A stretch of 64,000 nt of DNA from Lepus europaeus (lineage: Eukaryota; Chordata; Mammalia; Lagomorpha; Leporidae). The position numbers and the translations under genes were made by a program. Positions 55,211-64,000 of this stretch are shown here, in pieces. The stretch lies in contig NC_084837.1 of the NCBI RefSeq assembly GCF_033115175.1, positions 10,306,266 through 10,370,265 of the forward strand. The letters run 5' to 3'. Numbering within the stretch: position 1 is the first letter of the stretch; each line of letters starts with the position of its first letter. The notes below the pieces were generated by a model. That model was not told the origin of the DNA, did not search any database, and saw only the letters and a list, made by a program, of their open reading frames with translations.

Positions 55211-58200
55211 GAAAGGCAGAGAGGACAGTGAGAGAAAGAGAAAGGTCTTCCTTTTACCGTTGGTTCACCCTCCAATGGCCGCTGCAGCCGGCGCACTGTG
55301 CTGATCTGAAGCCAGGAGCCAGGTGCTTCTCCTGGTCTCCCATGCGGGTGCAGGGCCCAAGCACTTGGGCCATCCTCCTCTGCACTCCTGGGCCACAGCA
55401 GAGAGCTGGCCTGGAAGAGGGGCCACCGGGACAGAATCTGGCGCCCCGACCAGGACTAGAACCTGGTGTGCCAGTGCCACAAGGTGGAGGATTAGCCTAG
55501 TGAGCCGCGGCGCCGGCACAATCTAATATATATTAATATTTTTATTAAAAATGTTATTTTCCAGAACACTGTGTGAGAAGACAAGGCTATCTCAGGCCTT
55601 GCACAGCTCTGTAACAGCTGACCTAACAGCACTCCAATGGGCTCTCATGGTCCACCTGCTGTGATATGCTGTTTTGATAGAAGCCACCCAGACATACAGC
55701 CAGAAAAGGGGGGAACATTTTGATAACCTTTACACGTAACTACAGATACTCTTTTTAGACATTACACCAAAACTTCTTCTAAGGTTTATTTACTTGTTTG
55801 AAAGTCAGAATTAGAGAGGGAGAGACACAGAGATAGATCTTCCATTTGCTGGTTTATTTCCCAGATGGCCATAACGGACAGCACTGGGCCAGGCCGAGGC
55901 CAGGCGCTTCATCTGTGTCTCCCACGTGGGTGGCTGGGGCACAAACACTTGGGCCACCTTCGGCTGCTTTCTCATGCCATTAGCAGAGAGCTAGATCAGA
56001 AGTAGAGCAGCTGGGACTCGAACCGGAGCCCATATGGGATGCCAGCATCAAAAGCAGCTTAACCCACTGCACCACATGCTGGCCCAATAGTAGTTCTTAA
56101 AGGTCAGTTTGCAACATGAAGTCCAAGTGAGCTTTGCAAACTGTCTTGCTTGAAAATGCATGCGTGTACCTGTACTCTGAGTAGAACTTTTACTCACGTA
56201 TGGTTTCATAACATCACTTGGGAAACAGTGCTTCACTGTTTTTGCAAATGCTTCCAAATACTTGGCCATTTCATCACACAATATCAAAAAAGTCATACTG
56301 ATTAATATTAGCGCTGGATTCCCCACGAAATTCTTTAAGTACCAAAAGTTGTCAAGGTTACAGCAGTGGACACAAGCTTTCCAAGTTCTGATTTTAGCTG
56401 GAAAACTTCAAAGTTATCATTGGCAGTAAATAGCGTAAGCTGTTTTCCTTCCTGTCTTTTTGAAAAGACCCTTGCTTCCCTACTCCCACAAACGCACCAG
56501 TAGATGGAGATGCTCATCCATCCCGGGGCTGGAGAAATGTTTCATGGGTACCCATCATGCCTGTCACCCAGTATCCAAAGAGGGATACTAATCAAATAAC
56601 TTGCATTGTTCCATGCAGGGGAAGTGCAAAGGCACTCCACACGCGCCCAGCAGGGAAGAACAGAGCAGCTACACTCGCGTGGGCTAATCGTGCTAATGCT
56701 AACACACACAAGTGACCCGCAGTGTTCTTACGGAGATGGCGGTGACCTCGCAGACCCCTTGGGCCCACGGATCACAGTGAGAAGCACTGGGCTTAACAAG
56801 TGTCACTCAACATCTCTCAGTACAAACGTTGCTTTCCCAGGACTTGGTCCTCAGTTTAACATTCACATCGATACTTTATGTACATGGCCAACACTGTGGC
56901 GCAGCGGGTAAAGCTGCCGCCTGCTGTGCTGGCATCCCATATGGGCGCTGGCTCAAGACCCGGCTGCTCCACTTCCATACAGCTCTCTGCTAAGGCCTAC
57001 GAAAGCAGAAGATGGCCCAAGTCGTTGGGCCCCTGTTCCCATGTGGGAGACCCAGAAGAAGCTCCTGGATCCTGGCCTTGGATCGGCCCAACTCTGGCTG
57101 TTGCAGCCATTTGGGGAGTGTACCAGCAATTTCTGGAAGACCTCTTTCTTTTTTTTTTTTTTTTTTGGTTTTTGTTTTTGACAGGCAGAGTTAGACAGTG
57201 AGAGAGACAGAGAGAAAAGTCTTCCTTCCGTTGGTTCACTCCCCGAATGGCCACCACAGCCGACGTGCTGCTCTGATCCAAAGCCAGGAGCCAGGTGCTT
57301 CTGGTCTCCCATGCGGGTGCAAGGCCCAAGCACTTGGGCCATCCTCCACTGCCCTCCCGGGCCACAACAGAGAGCTGGACTGGAAGAGGAGCAACCGGGA
57401 CAGAATCCGGTGCCCCGACCAGGACTAGAACCCGGGGTGCCGGCGCTGCAGGCGGAGGATTAGCCACGGCACCGGCCTGGAAGACCTCTTTCTCTCTCTC
57501 TCTGTCTCTGCCTTTCAAATAAAATAAGTAAATCTAAAAAAAAAAAAAAAAGTACACATACTAAGTGTCAATCAAAAAGCTTTTTAAGACCTTGTCATAC
57601 ACATGTATTTCTTACCTTTATGTTCTGCTGTCTGACACACAGTAGGCGTTCAAGTATCTGAACAGTTAACCCTCCTCAGAAACTTCTGCTAAAGCCAGGC
57701 CTGTGCCAAGTGCCAGCCCTTAGTTCTTCATGCCCCTTCTGAGGTCGGCAGTACTGTGTCTGAGTTCAAGATGAGGAAACGGGCTTGAAGAGACTTGACT
57801 AGGACACAGCTGCTGAGGCTAAGATCTGAGCGCGGGCTGTGTGGCTCTGGAGCTGTGTCCCTGACTACTGAGCGATCACCTCCAGGGGGCTTCAAAAAGT
57901 TGATGGACGATGCAGTTACCTTTTAATCGGTATTTTCCCTGAACTTTGAAGTCCACGTTCCCACGGGTAAAGGGCCACATGGTTACCTGTACAGTTTGAT
58001 TCACTCCATGGCTATGAAATAATGCTTGCTTAAACTTTGATGCAAAAAAGAATCCCCATTGTTGAGGCTGGCGTTGTGTCACAGCAAGTAAAGTGGGCAA
58101 TGGTTCAAGTTCTAGCTGCTCCACTTCCGATCCACCTCCCTGCTAATGCTCCTGGGAAAGCAGTGGAAGATGGCCCGAGTGCTTGGGTTCCGCACCCATG

Positions 58201-61200
58201 TGGGAGACTGGATGAAGCTCCTGGCTCCTGGTTTTGGCCTGGCCCAGACCAGACAACTGCAGTCATTTGGGGAGTAAACCAGGAAATGGAAGATCTCTCT
58301 GTCTCTCCTTCTCTCTCTGTAACTCTCTCCTTCTCTCTCTGTAACTTTCAAATAAATCAATCTTAAATAATTAAAAAAAAAAAAAAAATCCCCACTGTCC
58401 TATCACTTAGCTTCCTTCTTCAGTGAGATTTACAGGGATTCCGTACATGAGAGGTGATACAGAAGCGTTCTTGGAGGGAGTGACCGCCCTGGCTGGTGCT
58501 CACTGTCTGGACACACAAGGACAGAGCAGTTTTCTCACCTGATCTGCGTTCTCTGCCAGGGATCTGCCCGGACTGCAGCAGCCCTTTGAGCCTCTCCACT
58601 TCGGCCAGGGTGGACGCGTTTGCTATAGCATTCTGGAGGACAGAGGACAACGGAGAAGGATGACGGATTACAACTAGCTGTCAATCACCCAGAAGACAGC
58701 TACAGAAATTCACAGCAACTTCGGAAGTTGGAACATTAAACAAATTCTAAGCACGCTGCAACAACCTAGGAGCCGGGTCATAAATGTCTAAAACTGGTGA
58801 ATTCCTAGCTAAGTGGAGTGTCTACCTGGAATTCTATTACTGAGTACCTTAGGAGGCAACATAAAATTACGAATTCCCACTCATCACCCAACAGGATTTG
58901 GTAGATGCGGCACAGCTTTGAAAGTTAAGAAGCAAACACTGAGAAGAATCAAAGTGAAGAGCACCCTGGGAAATGAGGCAGATGAGCTGCCTCCACTTCG
59001 ACTGGCTCATGCAGTAGTTCAAGGTGAAGTGTGGCCAAATGCATGTAAGCTACTTTTCCTTAACTAGAAATCGAGTGGAATCTCTCAATCATGGGAACGT
59101 GGTTTCTGACAGGGTTCTGGGTCCTAGTCCGCCTCAGCTCTCCCCATCCAGGTATCCCAACACTTTCTCACCTTGATTGCCTCGACATCCCCTGGAGACG
59201 GCCCACCTTTCTTTTTGTCAGTTGGCAAACCAGCCCCTGGATTAAAACTTGGGAAAGGAAAGAATGTAATTGTTAAATCCAGACCCAAAGAAGTTGCTTC
59301 TCTTACTTTCAAAAGCTTTTGAAAGTAATTCAACCAGTGTAGTATCTTATCTTTGTTAACAAACTGATACAAGGACCCTCTCCTTCAGAAACACCACCCA
59401 GGGCATCTTCCTGGAGAGAAACCAGGATGCACGTAATCCAGGTCAGACTGCATACGGAAACATCTGCCCCACCAGCCTGGTGGAAACCTTTGGGATGCAC
59501 CACCAACGGCCGTGCACTATCCGCACTCAAATGAACACCCTCTCAGCCACAGCTCTCCGTTTTGGTTTGGAGGAGGCGAGCTGCCAGACACAGAGTGTTT
59601 CTGAAGGGGAGGGAGAGTGAAGTCGGACATCCGTATCTTACGTTTTGCTTCTCCTGGCAATATCCTTTGCAAGCTGTGCACCCCGTTTGCCCTTGAACAT
59701 TTTCTCTGCTTCCTGACGCTCCTACAGCGACACCACACACAGAGTTAATGGAATTAGGAATACCACATGCATTTAGATGCATTCCTCAGAAAACACAGAA
59801 GGGAACTTTCCCGCAACCGTCTGGGCTGGTAAAAACACCAAAAAGCCAATTTCCTAAAAGGACACATAGTGGTCTTTTCTTCTCTGGTGATGGTCCCTCT
59901 CCTAGTTTCAAAGAGGGCTCACAAGGAACTAAGAAGGTTTAAAACAAACAAACACATCTCCCAATAAAGAGAAAAAAATCACCCAATCCCAGCTGCTCCA
60001 AAGTGGATCCCATCAACGTTCCCCACTGGGACGGTGCAGCCTGTGCACTGTGTGCCTGACATTCAGCCCACATTTCATAATCATAAAAGAGCATTAATTC
60101 AGAGTCCTTCCATAAACACTGCTAGGAGGAAAAAAGAAAACTAAACATGTTCTTCCTCAGGCTTTTTTCTTCATTTTAATTTACAGTAATAGTAAAATGT
60201 ACTGGCTTAGGCAACTTAAAAAATCAGAAACAAAGTATACACAGACAACTCATGATCACTTACTTTTAGCTTTACTTTCTGGAAATCCAGTACTCTGACT
60301 TGTGGAACTTTGTAAATGACATACAGTCTGTAATGCTTCTTGTTTGTTACAGGATTTCGCAGAATACTGGAGAACAGGAGTAACGACACTCAGATACTCA
60401 TCGCACATTGTCTGGGAGGTCCCCACCCCAGGGATCCTTACAGCATGGGAAAGCTCCCCATTCTTCACATCTCAAAGCCACAACATCGGAGTAACACTGC
60501 TGAAGGAAACACCTTCTACATTTGTTTTTAAAAGGTCCTTGTTACTAACTGATGCTTAAGACCAATACAGACGCTATCTGAAAAGACTCCCTTAGTTTTA
60601 ACAGATCATTTCACACCTAGAAAACATGGTACTGAGCCATACAAAAGGATTACGTTCTCTCTTCCGCAGCAACATAGGTGGAAGTGAAGGTCTTTGTGTT
60701 AAGAGAAATAAGCCAAGCACAAAAGACGATTAGGAGACCTCACACATCATCTAAAGATCAAGTCAATCTCACAGAAGCCGAGCGCAGAATGAGGGCTGCC
60801 AGGGACTGGTGGTGACAGTGAAGGAGGGCTGGGGAGAAGCTGATGGATAACACCACACTGGGCCAGCCTGTAAATCACAGCCTGTGGCACTGGCATCCCG
60901 TATGGGCACCGGTTCCTGGATGCGTCATTGCTATTTTTTAAAGATTTATTTATTTATTTGAAAGAGTTACACAGAGCGAGAAGGAGAGGCGGAGAGGCGG
61001 AGAGGCGGAGAGGCGGAGAGGCGGAGAGGCAGAGAGGCAGAGAAAGAGAAAGAGGGAGGGAGGGAGGAAGATCTCTTCCATACTCTGATTCACTCCCCAA
61101 ATGGCTACAACAGCTGGACCTGAGCCAATCCAAAGCCAGGAGACAGGGGCTTCTTCCAGGTCTCATATGGGTGCAGGGGCCCAAGGTCTTGCGTCATCTT

Positions 61201-62109
61201 TCACTGCTTTCCCAGGCCACAGCAGAGAGCTGGATCCAAAGTGGAGCAGGCAGGATACGAACTGGCACCCGTATGGGATGCCGGCACTGCAGGTGGCGGC
61301 TTTACCTGCTATGCCACAGCACTGGGGCCCAGGGTGCTCCATTTCTGATCCAGCTTGCTGCTGATGCATCTGGGAAAGCAGAAGATAGCCCAAGTGCTTG
61401 GGCCCTTGTACATATGTGGCAGACCAGGATGAAGCTCCTGGCTTTCATCTGGCCCAGCCCTGGCTGTTATGGCCATTTGAGGAGTAAACCAGCAGATGGA
61501 AGACCTCTCTCTCTCCCCCTCTCTCCCTCCCTTTCAAATAAACAAATATTTAAAAAGGAAAACAAAAACAAACAAACAAAAAAAAAAACAACAAAAAATC
61601 AAGTACTATGTTATAGTTACATGGTACAAAAAGTCCTGGTATTCTATTACTGCATTAGGGTGGCTGTAGATAACACTACTAATGCACTGTCTTTTTCTTA
61701 GGTTGAGAGGAGGAATTTTTTGGATGTTTTCACCATAAAGAAATAATAGACATTTGAGGATATCGAAATGTTTGCTGATTTGAGCATTATACAATGTATA
61801 TGTATACAAAAACATCACACAGCACCCCAGAAATATGTACAATTTTTTTGTATCAGTTAAAAATTTTAAAATATTTAAAATATATCAAATGTAACATTTA
61901 TCTCTTGATTAGTGTAACTGTCATTCCATTCTAAATTATTCTTTGAATTAATCAAGTGCTATGAAATAAGATTCTTTTTTTAAAAATACCCCTATGACAC
62001 TACCAATTTAATATGACATTTTAATAAATAATAGAATGAGTTAAAGAACATCCTTCCCATACCTTAGGTACGTCAGCGATCTGAGGGAGGCCAAGGGGTC
62101 CAGGTCGCC
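54066..62109 (-). CDS. SNRPA1: U2 snRNP protein A', coding exons 4-9 (partial gene)
   Basis: Six exons (62109-62063, 60366-60264, 59721-59642, 59247-59172, 58632-58539, 54124-54066) join in frame to 459 nt: 152 residues, expected to be residues 104-255 by comparison with human. The protein is a leucine-rich-repeat component of the U2 snRNP, which pairs with U2 B'' and binds U2 snRNA stem-loop IV. The recovered part contains the last leucine-rich repeat and its capping region, a basic linker, a helical segment and an acidic C-terminus. Exons 1-3 were searched for to the right edge and not found; they are expected beyond 64 kb. Confidence 0.97.
54880..55129 (+). repeat. Unidentified retroposed 3' end with poly(A)
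   Basis: cagtgttagaaattaaaactgtgatctt is followed by a run of about 24 A (to 55128), so an ATTAAA signal sits about 13 nt before a poly(A) tail. The upstream sequence matches no gene I recognise. It may be an old repeat 3' end; the left limit is a guess. Confidence 0.35.
55150..55518 (-). mobile_element. Young CSINE with TA/TG-expanded tail
   Basis: Reverse copy with caatctaatatatat (from 55135) and caatctaatatatat (from 55519) as the duplication. Between the left duplication and the T-run lies (TA)n-(TG)n-(TA)n, so the microsatellite belongs to the 3' tail of the SINE. Confidence 0.9.
55778..56086 (-). mobile_element. CSINE copy, reverse
   Basis: ttctaaggtttatttacttgtttgaaagtcag to cccactgcaccacatgctggccc. 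Confidence 0.9.
56885..57553 (+). mobile_element. CSINE copy, split by a younger CSINE
   Basis: Forward element: tggccaacactgtggcgcagcggg through accagcaatttctggaagacc (56885-57149), resuming at 57494 with (ct)n, ctgcctttcaaataaaataag and an A-run. The break is the insertion at 57150-57476. Confidence 0.92.
57150..57476 (-). mobile_element. Young CSINE nested in an older CSINE
   Basis: Reverse copy flanked by the perfect 17-bp duplication ctggaagacctctttct at 57133-57149 and 57477-57493. The A-box region is shortened (gaggattagccacggc lacks the usual gttaag segment). Confidence 0.95.
57685..57870 (+). repeat. MIR element
   Basis: caggcctgtgccaagtgccag, gttcaagatgaggaaacgggcttgaag, ggacacagctgctgaggc and gtggctctggagctgtgtcc follow the MIR order. 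Confidence 0.65.
58062..58386 (+). mobile_element. CSINE copy, forward
   Basis: ttgaggctggcgttgtgtcacagc to a long A-run, with aatccccattg / aatccccactg as the flanking repeat. The piece between head and B box is shortened. Confidence 0.9.
58539..58632 (-). CDS. SNRPA1: SNRPA1 coding exon 8
   Basis: 94 nt, acceptor ctctgtcctccag, donor ATCAG|gtgagaa. It reads NAIANASTLAEVERLKGLL then QSGQIPGRERRS plus one base of Gly. A helical segment identical, as I recall, to human. Confidence 0.97.
58633..59171 (-). other. SNRPA1: SNRPA1 intron 7
   Basis: 539 bp, no repeat recognised. Confidence 0.85.
59172..59247 (-). CDS. SNRPA1: SNRPA1 coding exon 7
   Basis: 76 nt, acceptor ctttcccaag (AAG rather than the commoner CAG), donor ATCAAG|gtgaga. 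It completes Thr, then reads FNPGAGLPTDKKKGGPSPG and DVEAIK. Confidence 0.96.
59642..59721 (-). CDS. SNRPA1: SNRPA1 coding exon 6
   Basis: 80 nt, acceptor gtcgctgtag, donor AAAAC|gtaaga. It reads ERQEAEKMFKGKRGAQLAK then DIARRSK plus two bases of Thr. A basic linker downstream of the leucine-rich repeats. Confidence 0.97.
60264..60366 (-). CDS. SNRPA1: SNRPA1 coding exon 5
   Basis: 103 nt, acceptor cctgttctccag, donor TAAAA|gtaagt. It completes Ser, then reads ILRNPVTNKKHYRLYVIYK and VPQVRVLDFQKVKLK, the end of the last leucine-rich repeat and its C-terminal cap. Confidence 0.97.
60590..60860 (+). mobile_element. Decayed L1 3' end
   Basis: gagccatacaaaaggattacg, gcagcaacataggtggaag, gtgttaagagaaataagccaagcac, atgagggctgccagggactgg and gggctggggagaagctgatgg match the end of L1 ORF2 and its 3' UTR in order. 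Confidence 0.7.
60859..61555 (+). mobile_element. Old CSINE, split by another CSINE
   Basis: The 5' piece ggccagcctgtaaatcacag to gggcaccggttcctgg (to about 60920) and the 3' piece from gggtgctccatttctgatcc (about 61333) to aaataaacaaatat form one forward element interrupted at 60932-61330. Confidence 0.8.
60932..61330 (-). mobile_element. CSINE nested in an older CSINE, with expanded purine tract
   Basis: Reverse copy, tttaaagatttatttatttatttgaaagag to gctatgccacagcactggggccc. The usual gagagagagacagag tract has expanded to (GGCGGAGA)n at about 60984-61040. Confidence 0.88.
61556..62062. other. SNRPA1: SNRPA1 intron 4, A/T-rich part
   Basis: A-rich spacer followed by A/T-rich sequence. No further feature before exon 4. 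Confidence 0.5.
62063..62109 (-). CDS. SNRPA1: SNRPA1 coding exon 4
   Basis: 47 nt, acceptor ctccaccccacag, donor CTAAG|gtatgg. It reads GDLDPLASLRSLTYL plus two bases of Ser, part of the last leucine-rich repeat. Human has SLKSLTYL here. The short exon escapes ORF-based searching. Confidence 0.96.
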
Positions 62110-63188
62110 CTGTGGGGTGGAGAGCAAAGGTAAGGACAGCACGTGTGCTCCCGGTGTTCTGATGTGGGCAGGGCAGGCACAGCAAGCAGCCGCATCGTCT
62201 TTCAGACTGCTACTGCACTAGTCCTGACCCAAACCAGAACATCACAGGCACTGCAGTAACTCCTACAGAACACGCCGAGCACATCTGAGCTTCTTCCTTT
62301 AAACCCGGCATCAACAGCTCTGTCTCCACAGCAGAAGAGGCCATGAAAGGTGATCTCCTACAGCAAACTCCAATGACTCAGGAGAGAAAACACCACCAGA
62401 GGTGATGCCACCTTGGAGCAAGAGATTCGCCCAGGGCAGAACAGCCATCCGTCCTCCAGCGCCTTCAGACGCCTGGGACCAATGCAGGCCTATCACGGAG
62501 GAGGAGCGCCTTTCACCTCAGCAGTGTCCCCTGCCCCCCCACGCTCTTCAAAGAACTTTCCAAGGACACGGAGCTGTACAGCTGGGGAAAAACAGGACCA
62601 AATTATGGGGAGAAGGCAGGGCAGCTTTTAGATCTTCCCAAATTGTCTCATAATGCAGTACAGTAAAGACAGCAAAACAAAAAACCCTATGGTCCATACC
62701 ACAACCAACCCAGACGACAGACAGTTCTCCAAGAACCCTAACAGAGGAGTGAGGAGGAGCAGGACCACAGTGAGGCTACAAGACCTGCAAGCCAACCACA
62801 TCTGTGCAGGAAGCAGCAGAGCAGGTGAGGAGGGAGAGCTGTGAACCTGAGAGCGCCAGCACAACCAGCAGGCACTCAGCTTAACAGCAGCAGCTGCAGA
62901 CCCAGCTTCCAGTGAGCACAGGGTCTGGGACCAAGCAGACACTGGGTCCCTGCCAGGACAGCGCGCTCCTGAGGACAAACGGTCAGGAACAGATCTGAGC
63001 CGAGTAAACCGGGTAAGAGAATGAGGAAAAAGGTACAGATACAAGAGGGAAGGGGAACAGGGCAGGAGTTTTCAGAGCGCAGGCTGGCAGTAAGCACATC
63101 ACCAACACCATCAGACAGCTCTCCAGCTTGGACTCGCAACCCACTGAAACAGACCCAGGAAGGAATGACGTTAAGAATGGTAACTTTC
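62110..63188 (-). other. SNRPA1: SNRPA1 intron 3, nothing recognised
   Basis: Searched on the minus strand for the preceding leucine-rich-repeat exon without success. The minus-strand frame at 62628-63044 has hydrophobic runs but no family match and is not called. Confidence 0.5.
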
Positions 63189-63542
63189 GGCTGGCACTGC
63201 GGCTCACTAGGCTAATCCTCCGCCTTGTGGCGCCAGCACCCCGGGGTTCTAGTCCTGGTTGGGGCGCTGGATTCTGTCCCGGTGGCCCCTCTTCCAGGCC
63301 AGCTCTCTGCTGTGGCCAGGGAGTGCAGTGGAGGATGGCCCAAGTGCTTGGGCCCTGCACCCCATGGGAGACCAGGAGAAGCACCTGGCTCCTGCCATCG
63401 GATCAGCACGGTGCACCGGCCGCAGTGTGCCAGCTGCGGCCGCCATTGGAGGGTGAACCAACGGCAAAAAGGAAGACCTTTCTCTCTGTCTCTCACTGTC
63501 CACTCTGCCTGTCAAAAAAATAAAAAATAATAATAAAAAAAA
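63189..63542 (+). mobile_element. Young CSINE with target-site duplication
   Basis: ggctggcactgcggctcactaggc to ctgtccactctgcctgtc and an A/T-rich tail. aagaatggtaactttc (63173-63188) versus aagagtggtaactttc (63543-63558). Confidence 0.95.
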
Positions 63543-63642
63543 AAGAGTGGTAACTTTCATGTGTGTCTCTCTCTCTAACACATACACACATACCATATAA
63601 AACAGAATGACTAGGGACTGATGGGCTGAAAACACACACAAG

Positions 63643-63706
63643 TGGGCCAGCGCTGTGGCACAGCGGGTAAAGCCACTGCCTGCAGTGCAGGCATCCCATA
63701 TGGGCG
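63643..63706 (+). repeat. CSINE 5' fragment
   Basis: Only the tRNA-like head is present: gggccagcgctgtggcacagcgggtaaagcc to cccatatgggcgctgc. The B box and the rest are absent. Confidence 0.8.
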
Positions 63707-64000
63707 CTGCATTCTCACTGCGGGGTCACATACTCTAGGGAGAATGTCCAGGATGTGATAGGCCCGCCACACACCAGGAAAGGAACACACAGTTCACTCC
63801 ACTCAGGGAGACAGGCAAGGGAGGCAAAGGCACGATAACCCCAAAGCAAGTTAGACAACATGGAATCAGACATCCAGTGTTTAAGTGGAAAATTTAGGTT
63901 ACAACAAGAACATATATGGTATCAGTTCAATTACGTAAAAGTGAAGCACATGGAATACATTTTGAAAACCTAAAACAGGCGGAAATCACCATATCCGTAT
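63707..64000. other. SNRPA1: SNRPA1 intron 3, right edge
   Basis: No exon or repeat was recognised. Confidence 0.35.

Larger units (their letters stand above)
54125..58538 (-). other. SNRPA1: SNRPA1 intron 8
   Basis: A 4.4-kb phase-1 intron with SINEs at 55.1-55.5, 55.8-56.1, 56.9-57.55 and 58.06-58.39 kb, plus a MIR. 54125-54870 and 56087-56884 contain nothing recognised. Confidence 0.9.

Noticed and set aside
62628-63044. Minus-strand 138-codon frame with hydrophobic segments
   Set aside because: No splice sites, start context or family match. It lies in an SNRPA1 intron and is probably accidental.
62110-64000. SNRPA1 exons 1-3
   Set aside because: I looked on the minus strand for the expected leucine-rich-repeat sequences with splice sites and found none, so they are placed outside the window.

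Overview
The window is mammalian nuclear DNA, almost certainly from a lagomorph (rabbit or hare type). The evidence is about forty copies of the lagomorph tRNA-derived C repeat (CSINE). Each has a tRNA-like head with an A box (gctcaataggctaatc-like) and a B box (ggttctagtcc-like), a pyrimidine-rich body and an A-rich tail. Many still carry recognisable target-site duplications. Genes are intron-rich, with consensus GT/AG splice sites and CpG-island promoters. No bacterial operon, phage, CRISPR or transferred system was found.

Three genes lie head-to-tail on the minus strand, in the order recalled for human 15q26.3. (1) CHSY1 (chondroitin sulfate synthase 1): exon 1 (28167-28489) and exon 2 (13909-14404) are present. 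The exon with the rest of the protein is beyond the left edge. (2) SELENOS (selenoprotein S / VIMP) is complete: six coding exons from 48281 down to 41658, an in-frame selenocysteine UGA at 41664-41666 and a form-2-like SECIS element at 41284-41345. (3) SNRPA1 (U2 snRNP A'): its last six coding exons run from 62109 down to 54066, followed by a 3' UTR with a poly(A) signal. Its first exons are beyond the right edge. All splice phases join without a frameshift and there is no premature stop.

Layout: 1-28.2 kb is CHSY1 intron 2, exon 2 and intron 1, with three unrelated minisatellites (69-, 40- and about 47-bp units), decayed L1 pieces and many SINEs. 28.0-29.6 kb is the CHSY1 CpG-island promoter. 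29.6-41.2 kb is intergenic and dominated by SINEs, with a MaLR-like LTR piece. 41.2-48.3 kb is SELENOS, with a 576-bp pyrimidine-rich array in intron 3; its CpG island is about 47.8-48.8 kb. 48.8-53.85 kb is intergenic. 53.86-64 kb is the 3' part of SNRPA1, including two nested SINE insertions.

The genes do not form a pathway: CHSY1 makes chondroitin in the Golgi, SELENOS serves ER-associated degradation, and SNRPA1 is a splicing factor. The most informative signals are the complete Sec-UGA/SECIS pair in SELENOS, lineage differences in its redox tail, the hairpin-capable minisatellite in CHSY1 intron 1, and an inverted pair of young SINEs. I found no undescribed biological system. Family names for old repeats and comparisons with human proteins are from memory, without alignment.
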